NCBI GenBank assembly: GCA_903944755.1
Contig: CAJATB010000107.1
Span: 1-9,131 of the forward strand
Direction: 5' to 3'
DNA: 9,131 nt
Source: an uncultured Bacteroidota bacterium
GTDB taxonomy: Bacteria > Bacteroidota > Bacteroidia > Chitinophagales > Chitinophagaceae
How positions within the stretch are numbered: position 1 is the first letter of the stretch; each line of letters opens with the position of its first letter. This document shows positions 1 through 5,929 of the stretch, piece by piece. The notes under the pieces are model-generated. The model worked only from the letters and a program-made list of their open reading frames with translations. It was not told the origin of the DNA and did no database searches. A program made the position numbers and the translations under genes.

Positions 1-735
1 GCAAGCGGATTTGTACTAGCAAATCAAATTACTATTACTAAAAGAAATTTATCAACAGTTCAGCACTTGGCAGAAAAGGGTGTAACAACTACTTCAGATA
101 ATCAAGCAGCTGTGAAGGAGGCAAACTATGTAATCCTTGCTGTAAAGCCTTTTCAGATTAAAGATATCGTTGCTGATATTAAACCATTTTTAAAAGCCGA
201 ACAACACACAGTGATTAGTGTTGCAACTGGGGTTTGGATTAAGGATTTGGAAGAAATGTTGGCTCCTAATTTTGCTTTATTCAGGGCGATGCCTAATACG
301 GCAATATCCATTCAGCAAAGTATGACATGTATTTGCGGCAACCATTCAGCTGTCGGACAAGTGGAATATGTTACTGCTTTATTTAATCAATTGGGTAAGA
401 GTATTGTGATTGACGAAAAATTAATGGATGCGGCTACCGTACTTGGTGCTTGTGGCACTGCATATGCATTGCGCTATATACGAGCGAATATCCAAGGAGG
501 AATTGAAATAGGATTTAGTGCTGCACAAGCTTCTTTAATTGCAGCGCAAACGGTGAAAGGAGCAGCTGATTTATTGCTTACAAAAAACACACATCCAGAA
601 CAAGAAATTGATAAAGTTACTACGCCAATGGGCTGTACTATAGCTGGTTTGAATGAAATGGAACACCAAGGGTTTAGCTCCTCATTAATACGCGGCTTAA
701 CAGCTAGCTATAGAAAGATCAAGGATGATATGTAG
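1..735 (+). CDS. proC: Pyrroline-5-carboxylate reductase, 5'-truncated by window edge
   Basis: ProC reduces 1-pyrroline-5-carboxylate to L-proline with NAD(P)H in the cytoplasm, the last step of proline synthesis. The frame is open from base 1 (ASGFVLANQITITKR...) to the TAG at 733-735, giving 244 visible residues. Full-length family members have about 265-275, so roughly the first 20-25, with the Rossmann GxGxxG loop, lie off the left edge. The TTG at 67 is internal and is not the start. Visible family marks are VILAVKP (about residues 48-54), FRAMPNT (93-99) in the dinucleotide-binding half, and the C-terminal dimerisation domain with LGACGTAY (148-155) and IDKVTTPMGCTIAGLNEME (203-221). 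These last two correspond to the usual GSGPAY and SPGGTT motifs; the substitutions (Cys for Ser, Thr for Pro) are ones I associate with Bacteroidota ProC, so I do not read them as decay. An inverted repeat with a T-run follows the gene. The identification is firm; only the N-terminus is unknown. Confidence 0.95.
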   Translation, partial: ASGFVLANQITITKRNLSTVQHLAEKGVTTTSDNQAAVKEANYVILAVKPFQIKDIVADIKPFLKAEQHTVISVATGVWIKDLEEMLAPNFALFRAMPNTAISIQQSMTCICGNHSAVGQVEYVTALFNQLGKSIVIDEKLMDAATVLGACGTAYALRYIRANIQGGIEIGFSAAQASLIAAQTVKGAADLLLTKNTHPEQEIDKVTTPMGCTIAGLNEMEHQGFSSSLIRGLTASYRKIKDDM

Positions 736-750
736 GAAAAGAAATAAGTG

Positions 751-831
751 AAGCAATAAAATAGTAACCCGAAGCGAACAATCGAGCAGTGCGCAGTGAG
801 AGATGAGGGTTAGCTATTTTATTGCTTTTTT
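751..831 (+). terminator. Long-stem terminator after proC, with a 36-nt loop
   Basis: Bases 751-764 (AAGCAATAAAATAG) are the exact reverse complement of 814-827, and 765-770 (TAACCC) of 807-812. This gives a 20-bp stem with one bulged G at 813. The downstream arm runs into eight consecutive T (825 region to 833), as in an intrinsic terminator for rightward transcription from proC, whose stop lies 15 nt upstream. The minus-strand gene ends at 843, just beyond, so the same hairpin is also met by leftward transcription. On that strand its 3' side is only loosely T-rich, so termination there is less sure. The loop (771-806) is long and much richer in G than the stem arms, which is atypical for a simple terminator. 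Confidence 0.75.
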
Positions 832-842
832 TTGTATACTTT

Positions 843-1718
843 TTAATGCACTTTCAAAAATGCAATCGCTTTAGTATAAGCATCGGCTTTTGCAGCTGCA
901 TTATAACTTGGGTTGCTAGGGTTAGCAAAGCCATGTCCTGCTTCATACCTGTTCACTGCTAAGTTTTTACCCGCTAATTTCATATTGGCTTCAAATTCAT
1001 TTACCATTGTTGGTGATGGGCTTTGGTCAAGGTTACCGAAAAATCCAATCACGTCACACTGAATTGATTTCAATTTATCCATATTTGCTTCAGGACGTCC
1101 ATAATACATTACTGCACCTTTTGCTTGCGGGCCAGCTAAAATAGCAGTTTGCAAACTCCACATACCCCCAAAGCACCAACCCACTGAATAAATACTAGCA
1201 TTGCTTCCAGCATGTTTAATTGCACCTTGTATCATAGCGGTCATTCTGCCCATATCAGCACCACGCATTAATTTCATAGCACTATCAGGTGTTGCAGCAA
1301 CTTTTCCATCATACATGTCAACGGCCATTACATTTACGTCCCCTAAATCAGTGTAGTATTTGTCGGCTTCTAGTTTAATTTGATCATTCAAACCCCACCA
1401 TTCTTGAATTACAATTAGCCACTTGTTAGACTTCTTTTTTGAAGCAATAAAGTAGGCGGAAGCAGTTTTTCCATCTGCTGCGGTAAAATTGGTCATTTTA
1501 CCCAATAAATTTGATGGTTCCACCACTATAGGTGCGGGGTGTATAGCCGCAAAAGCGGTTTGAGAAGCTTCTATTTGGTAAGCCTGTTGGGTTTCCATGT
1601 TTAGACATTCAATTACATCGCCTTTATCTACTATTGGATGTTGATTTTGTTGCCAGTTCCAGCCTAATAAACTAGCTGTTAATAGGATAGTAAAAAGGGA
1701 ATAAAGTAGTTTTTTCAT
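843..1718 (-). CDS. Secreted dienelactone hydrolase family protein
   Basis: This is an alpha/beta hydrolase of the dienelactone hydrolase (DLH) family, 291 residues. The family hydrolyses lactone or ester bonds; the true substrate cannot be read from sequence. Residues 4-19 form a hydrophobic stretch after MKK, a signal peptide or N-terminal anchor, with no clear AxA site or lipobox, so export to the periplasm is likely but the cleavage site is uncertain. Residues about 35-66 form a short N-terminal extension, followed by the DLH fold from about 74. The expected catalytic set is present: Glu106 in QEWWGL, nucleophile Cys182 in GWCFGG, Asp231 in GNLDQSPSP and His262 in GHGF. The Cys nucleophile, rather than Ser, is typical of DLH. 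The start at 1718 is chosen because it places the signal sequence directly after MKK. It is convergent with proC and divergent from pyrG, so it is probably transcribed alone. I found no clear TAnnTTTG box on its side of the intergenic region. Family assignment is strong and specific function unknown. Confidence 0.9.
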   Translation of the reverse strand: MKKLLYSLFTILLTASLLGWNWQQNQHPIVDKGDVIECLNMETQQAYQIEASQTAFAAIHPAPIVVEPSNLLGKMTNFTAADGKTASAYFIASKKKSNKWLIVIQEWWGLNDQIKLEADKYYTDLGDVNVMAVDMYDGKVAATPDSAMKLMRGADMGRMTAMIQGAIKHAGSNASIYSVGWCFGGMWSLQTAILAGPQAKGAVMYYGRPEANMDKLKSIQCDVIGFFGNLDQSPSPTMVNEFEANMKLAGKNLAVNRYEAGHGFANPSNPSYNAAAKADAYTKAIAFLKVH

Positions 1719-1870
1719 AATATGTTTTAAACGTGTAAATGGTGGACTATTAAATAGGAAGCTATAGTAAGCGTTTTTGGTTAAATATGCTTATTTCAGA
1801 TAGTTTATTCTAAGATGTTCACTTTTATATAACACTTATAAACATTTATTGTTCATTGCCTTTGCGCAAT
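1719..1870. other. Intergenic region upstream of the hydrolase gene, no recognised element
   Basis: This AT-rich half of the 306-bp divergent spacer must contain the start signals of the minus-strand hydrolase gene. I searched its reverse strand for a TAnnTTTG box with a TTTG about 20 nt upstream and saw none. Only very short inverted repeats are present, such as TAAGC at 1768-1772 with GCTTA at 1789-1793. No open frame of useful length, tRNA or long repeat is visible. Confidence 0.5.
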
Positions 1871-1901
1871 TTTGTAGGCGTTTTTTTTTAGCGTATTTTT
1901 G
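1871..1901 (+). promoter_or_regulatory. Bacteroidota-type sigma promoter of pyrG
   Basis: TTTG at 1871-1874 is followed by exactly 19 nt and then TATTTTTG at 1894-1901. This matches the Bacteroidota primary-sigma consensus (TTTG at -33, 19-21 nt spacer, TAnnTTTG at -7) at every specified base. The spacer includes a run of nine T (1881-1889). Transcription would start around 1906-1910, leaving a 5' leader of roughly 115-120 nt before the pyrG ATG at 2025. It is the only such full match I found in the window's intergenic DNA and may also serve the two genes downstream of pyrG. Confidence 0.72.
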
Positions 1902-1947
1902 TACGACCTCTAAGAATTTTCCCAATATATTTATAGGTCGATTTAAC

Positions 1948-1997
1948 AACCATTTGAATGGCTAACCCTTCAATAGGAAACTATTGCAGGGATGGTT
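1948..1997 (+). promoter_or_regulatory. Structured 5' leader of pyrG, GAAA-capped stem
   Basis: Within the predicted untranslated leader, CAATAG (1971-1976) pairs with CTATTG (1981-1986) around a GAAA tetraloop. Below a single T/C mismatch, CCCT (1966-1969) pairs with AGGG (1988-1991). AACCAT (1948-1953) then pairs with ATGGTT (1992-1997) across a 12-nt one-sided bulge. This totals 16 base pairs in three nested helices. CCAT (1950-1953) can instead pair with ATGG (1958-1961) in a local hairpin, so two folds compete for the same bases. The structure ends 27 nt before the start codon. No T-run follows, so it is not a classical attenuator. I recognise no known riboswitch or leader class; any regulatory role is inference. 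Confidence 0.45.
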
Positions 1998-2024
1998 ATT
2001 TCAAAATAAGACGCATTTAATTTT

Positions 2025-3632
2025 ATGGCAAAGTATGTTTTTGTAACAGGTGGGGTAACTAGTAGTTTAGGAAAAGGAATTATAGCAGCTTCTTTAGCTA
2101 AGTTATTGCAGGCTAGAGGTATTACTGCCACGATACAAAAATTTGACCCATATATTAATGTGGATCCAGGTACGTTAAACCCCTATGAACACGGTGAGTG
2201 TTATGTAACAGAAGACGGTGCCGAAACCGATTTGGATTTAGGGCACTACGAGCGTTTTTTAAATACACCTACTTCTCAAGCAAATAATGTTACAACAGGG
2301 CGCATTTATCAAACTGTAATTAATAAAGAAAGGGCTGGCGAATTTTTAGGCAAAACCGTTCAAGTGGTTCCACATATCACTGACGAGATCAAGCATCGTA
2401 TGATGCTGCTTGGACAAGACGGTAAATTTGATGTAGTAATTACTGAAATTGGCGGAACTGTAGGGGATATTGAAAGTACTCCTTTCATTGAAACAGTGCG
2501 TCAAATTCAATGGGAATTACCTACTGAAGACGTAATGATAGTGCACTTAACTTTAATTCCTTATTTAAGTGCTGCTAAGGAATTAAAAACAAAACCTACA
2601 CAACATAGTGTAAGAATGTTAAGCGAAACAGGGGTACATCCTGATGTGATTGTTTGTAGAACGGAACATCCATTAAATGATGATATTAAAAGGAAAATCG
2701 CATTATTCTGTAACGTTAAAGCGGGTAATGTTATTGAATCCTTGGATGCTAGTACTATTTACGAAGTGCCGTTGTTAATGCAAAAAGAACAATTGGATTT
2801 AATCGTGATGAAGAAGTTAAATATTCAAAATTTTAAGGAGCCTGATTTAACAAAATGGAATGTTTTCTTGGATAAATTGAAGAACCCAAAAGCGATAGTG
2901 AATATTGGACTAGTTGGTAAATATATCGAACTTCAAGATGCTTATAAGTCAATACTAGAAAGCTTTATACACGCTGGTGCGATGAATGAAGTTAAGGTGA
3001 ATGTGGTAAATGTGCATAGTGAAAATATTACGGACGAGAATGTAAATGAAATACTTGCAGGATTAGACGGTTTATTAGTTGCTCCTGGTTTTGGAAATAG
3101 AGGGATAGAAGGAAAAATTATTGCAGTTAAATATGCTAGGGAGAACAAGTTGCCCTTCTTTGGTATTTGTTTAGGTATGCAAATGGCAGTCATTGAATTT
3201 GCTAGAAACGTTTTAGGTTTAACAGGTGCACATTCTGTGGAAATGGATCCTAATAGTCCACACCCTGTTATTAATATGATGGAAGAACAAAAAAGAATTA
3301 CTATGATGGGAGGCACCATGCGTTTAGGCGCATACCCTTGCTCAATTACAAAAGACACACTAGCTCATCAAATATATGGCGCTACGGAAATTAGCGAGCG
3401 TCACCGTCACCGTTATGAATTTAATAACGACTATTTAAAAGACTTCCAAGAAAATGGCATGGTTACAAGCGGGGTTAATCCAGCTTCAGGGTTGGTTGAA
3501 ATAGTAGAATTACCGAATCATCCATTCTTTATTGGCGTTCAATACCACCCTGAATTGAAAAGTACAGTTGAACAACCAGCACCTTTATTCGTTCATTTTA
3601 TAGCAGCGGCTAAAAAGCATGCGCAAGGTTAG
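2025..3632 (+). CDS. pyrG: CTP synthase (glutamine hydrolysing)
   Basis: PyrG converts UTP, ATP and glutamine to CTP in the cytoplasm, the last step of de novo pyrimidine nucleotide synthesis. The 535 residues match the family's usual length (about 535-550). The synthetase domain spans about 1-270, starting with KYVFVTGGVTSSLGKG; the P-loop lysine is Lys17, followed by QKFDPYINVDPGT (Lys39) and TDLDLGHYERF (metal-site Asp71). ITEIGGTVGDIES supplies Glu141. The class I glutamine amidotransferase domain spans about 290-530, with the oxyanion-region PGFG (354-357), nucleophile Cys382 in GICLGMQ, and His508 and Glu510 in QYHPELKS. All catalytic residues are present, so the enzyme should be active. 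The start ATG is the one that gives the family's standard MxKYVFVTGG beginning; no Shine-Dalgarno sequence precedes it, as is common in Bacteroidota. It is probably transcribed from the TTTG/TATTTTTG promoter at 1871-1901, with a leader able to fold. A peptidase gene follows after 39 nt. Confidence 0.98.
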   Translation: MAKYVFVTGGVTSSLGKGIIAASLAKLLQARGITATIQKFDPYINVDPGTLNPYEHGECYVTEDGAETDLDLGHYERFLNTPTSQANNVTTGRIYQTVINKERAGEFLGKTVQVVPHITDEIKHRMMLLGQDGKFDVVITEIGGTVGDIESTPFIETVRQIQWELPTEDVMIVHLTLIPYLSAAKELKTKPTQHSVRMLSETGVHPDVIVCRTEHPLNDDIKRKIALFCNVKAGNVIESLDASTIYEVPLLMQKEQLDLIVMKKLNIQNFKEPDLTKWNVFLDKLKNPKAIVNIGLVGKYIELQDAYKSILESFIHAGAMNEVKVNVVNVHSENITDENVNEILAGLDGLLVAPGFGNRGIEGKIIAVKYARENKLPFFGICLGMQMAVIEFARNVLGLTGAHSVEMDPNSPHPVINMMEEQKRITMMGGTMRLGAYPCSITKDTLAHQIYGATEISERHRHRYEFNNDYLKDFQENGMVTSGVNPASGLVEIVELPNHPFFIGVQYHPELKSTVEQPAPLFVHFIAAAKKHAQG

Positions 3633-3671
3633 AAATTTTGAGTAACTTGTTAGGCAATAATCCCTGACAAA

Positions 3672-5858
3672 ATGAATTCAAAAAACATTTTCTTTTTACT
3701 CTTATTTATAAGTGTACAAGCATTTAGCCAGTCACCCAAAAATTTAATTTGGGCTAATAATGGGCATTCCTATTTTACGTTGAGTAAAGGAGAAATTGTC
3801 ATGCAGGAACCTGGCAAATCGGAAGCTATTCAATTTGTTACCAGTGCTAATTTAATTCCAACCGGTGCTGCAGCGCCTATTCAAATAAATAGTTTTTCAC
3901 TTTCTGATAAGCAAGATTTAGTATTAATACAAACCAATGCTAAAAAAGTATGGCGTTATGAAACCATTGGTGATTATTATCTTTTTAATGTAAACAAAAA
4001 GTCCTTACAAAAAGTGGGTAAAAGTATGCCAGCGGCTTCCTTGCAGTTTGCTAAAATAGCGCCAAATGGTAAATGGGTAGCATTTGTAAGTGGGCATAAT
4101 ATTTATGCGGAAAACATTCAAACTGGGAAACTAGTTCAACTTACCAAAGACGGCAGCAAGTATTTAATTAATGGCACTTTTGATTGGGCATACGAAGAAG
4201 AGTTTTTTTGTAGAGATGGATTTAGATGGAGTCCAGATAGCAAACAGATTGCTTATTGGCAAGTAAATGCCACAGGGGTGAAGAATTATTTAATGATTAA
4301 TAATACCGATTCAACGTATCCATTTGCAGTACCTGTCGAATATCCAATTGCTGGTGAAAAACCATCACCTGTAAAAATTGGCGTAGTAGGGTTAGATGCT
4401 CCTCAAACAAAGTGGATAGCAACTCCTGATGATGCAAAGTGGGGATCCTATATCCCAAGAATGGAATGGGTTCCAAATAGTAAGGAAATTATCATACAAC
4501 ATTTAAATCGCAAACAAAATACCAGCCAGTTATTACTAGCCAATGTACAAACGGCAAAGTCAAAAATGATATATAAGGAACAAGAAAAAACATGGATTGA
4601 TGTCAGGCCAACATGGGATTTTAATTATGCGAATGGAGGATGGGATTGGTTATCCGACGGGAAACATTTTTTATGGGCCAATGAGTCGGATGGTTGGAGA
4701 CATTTTTATATACAATCTACAGATGGTGAAAAGCCCATTTGTATTACCCCCGGTAATTATGATGTGATGAAAACCGCGGGGGTTGATTACGCGCGTCATA
4801 ATTTATTCTTTTATGCTTCTCCAAAAAATGCTACTGAACAATATTTATATGTTGTGAATTGGGATACAGTAGGTGAACCAAAATTAGTGAGTCCAGAAAA
4901 TCAAAAAGGGTCCCATGATTATATATTAAGTAAAAATGTGGAATATGCTTTTCATAGTTTTTCGAATATTAATATAGCACCCATTAATGAATGGGTTAGC
5001 TTACCTAAACACGAAGCCATCGGTGCAGCTAATGTAAGTATTGCATTGGCATCGATACAAAAAGACAAATACGCTCCTGATTTTTTTACAGTGACAACAA
5101 CCGATGGGGTAACCATGGATGCTTGGATGGTAAAGCCAACCAATTTTGATCCCAATAAAAAATACCCAATTGTTTTTTATGTATACACTGAACCTTGGGG
5201 ACAAACTGCTAAAAACGAATACGGAACTGGGTTTAACTTTTTATATAATGGTTCCATGCCAGATGACGGTTATATTTATGTAAGCATGGACAATAGGGGT
5301 ACACCTGTTCCCAAAGGACGCGATTGGCGTAAATCTATTTACCAAAAAATTGGCGAGGTGAATATTCGAGATCAGGCAATGGGCGCTAAAGAAATTTTCA
5401 AGCTACCTTATGTTGACACGAGTAGAGTAGCAGTTTGGGGTTGGAGTGGTGGCGGATCCGCCACCTTGAATTTAATGTTCCAATATCCGGAAATATATAA
5501 AACAGGAATTTCTATTGCGGGTGTAGGAAGTCAGCTTACTTATGATAATATTTATCAAGAAAGATATATGGGCTTGCCGCAAGAAGATAAGTCTGTTTTT
5601 ATCAAAGGGTCACCCAATAGTTATGCGAAAAACTTGAAAGGTAATCTCTTATATATTCATGGAACCGGGGATGACAATGTGCACTATCAAAATGCGGAGT
5701 TACTTATCAATGAATTGATTAAGAACGGCAAACAATTTTCATTAATGAGTTATCCCAATAGGTCACATACTATTTCAGAAGGAGAAGGTACCAGTGCACA
5801 TTTACAGTCCTTATACACCAATTATTTACGTCAACATTGCCCTCCGGGAGCTAGATAA
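3672..5858 (+). CDS. S9 family peptidase, dipeptidyl peptidase IV-like
   Basis: This is a serine peptidase of MEROPS family S9 (prolyl oligopeptidase clan), DPP IV-like, 728 residues, as usual for the subfamily. Such enzymes release Xaa-Pro or Xaa-Ala dipeptides from peptide N-termini. Residues 1-19 (MNSKNIFFLLLFISVQAFS) form a signal peptide, placing it in the periplasm or beyond. The beta-propeller domain spans about 25-480 and contains DWAYEEEFF (171-179); in DPP IV the corresponding Glu pair binds the substrate N-terminus, which favours aminodipeptidase over endopeptidase activity. The catalytic alpha/beta hydrolase domain spans about 490-720: Tyr505 in VYTEPWGQ (oxyanion region), Ser592 in GWSGGG, Asp667 in HGTGDDNV and His699 in YPNRSH. 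The triad is complete. The start ATG at 3672 directly precedes the signal peptide. With only 39 nt after pyrG and no promoter-like box in them, co-transcription is plausible though there is no functional link. Exact dipeptide preference cannot be read from the sequence. Confidence 0.93.
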   Translation: MNSKNIFFLLLFISVQAFSQSPKNLIWANNGHSYFTLSKGEIVMQEPGKSEAIQFVTSANLIPTGAAAPIQINSFSLSDKQDLVLIQTNAKKVWRYETIGDYYLFNVNKKSLQKVGKSMPAASLQFAKIAPNGKWVAFVSGHNIYAENIQTGKLVQLTKDGSKYLINGTFDWAYEEEFFCRDGFRWSPDSKQIAYWQVNATGVKNYLMINNTDSTYPFAVPVEYPIAGEKPSPVKIGVVGLDAPQTKWIATPDDAKWGSYIPRMEWVPNSKEIIIQHLNRKQNTSQLLLANVQTAKSKMIYKEQEKTWIDVRPTWDFNYANGGWDWLSDGKHFLWANESDGWRHFYIQSTDGEKPICITPGNYDVMKTAGVDYARHNLFFYASPKNATEQYLYVVNWDTVGEPKLVSPENQKGSHDYILSKNVEYAFHSFSNINIAPINEWVSLPKHEAIGAANVSIALASIQKDKYAPDFFTVTTTDGVTMDAWMVKPTNFDPNKKYPIVFYVYTEPWGQTAKNEYGTGFNFLYNGSMPDDGYIYVSMDNRGTPVPKGRDWRKSIYQKIGEVNIRDQAMGAKEIFKLPYVDTSRVAVWGWSGGGSATLNLMFQYPEIYKTGISIAGVGSQLTYDNIYQERYMGLPQEDKSVFIKGSPNSYAKNLKGNLLYIHGTGDDNVHYQNAELLINELIKNGKQFSLMSYPNRSHTISEGEGTSAHLQSLYTNYLRQHCPPGAR

Positions 5859-5878
5859 ACGAGCACTGTCAGTAAAAA

Positions 5879-5920
5879 AACAAATAACAATTAGCTTGCC
5901 GTATCGCTAACATTTGTTAG
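5879..5920 (+). repeat. Alternative hairpins in the peptidase-icmF spacer
   Basis: Two mutually exclusive foldings are possible in the 71-nt gap. In one, AACAAAT (5879-5885) pairs with ATTTGTT (5912-5918) and TTAGC (5891-5895) pairs with GCTAA (5906-5910), around a 10-nt loop. In the other, CTAAC (5907-5911) pairs with GTTAG (5916-5920) as a compact hairpin ending ten bases before the icmF ATG. Only four T follow, so as a terminator it would be weak; an operator or translation-initiation structure is equally possible. In AT-rich DNA, chance pairing cannot be excluded. Confidence 0.3.
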
Positions 5921-5929
5921 TTTTATGGC

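Noticed and set aside
1..735. Functional link between proC and the proline-specific peptidase (proline recycling cassette)
   Set aside because: The genes are about 3 kb apart, separated by a terminator, an opposite-strand gene and pyrG, so nothing supports joint regulation.
1859..1889. GCCT/AGGC pairing followed by nine T, resembling a terminator
   Set aside because: The stem has only about four pairs with a long loop, no gene upstream needs it on that strand, and it overlaps the -33 box of the pyrG promoter; the T-run is better read as promoter spacer.
2942..3358. 138-codon open frame on the minus strand within pyrG
   Set aside because: It lies wholly inside the strongly conserved amidotransferase part of CTP synthase, and its translation shows no recognisable domain; it is a shadow frame.
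4952..5204. Two overlapping minus-strand frames inside the peptidase gene
   Set aside because: Both are antisense to a conserved S9 peptidase and overlap each other in different frames; neither shows a protein-family motif.
5891..5916. TAACATTTG as a possible -7 promoter box for icmF
   Set aside because: The spacing between TA and TTTG is three bases rather than two, and no TTTG lies at the right distance upstream.
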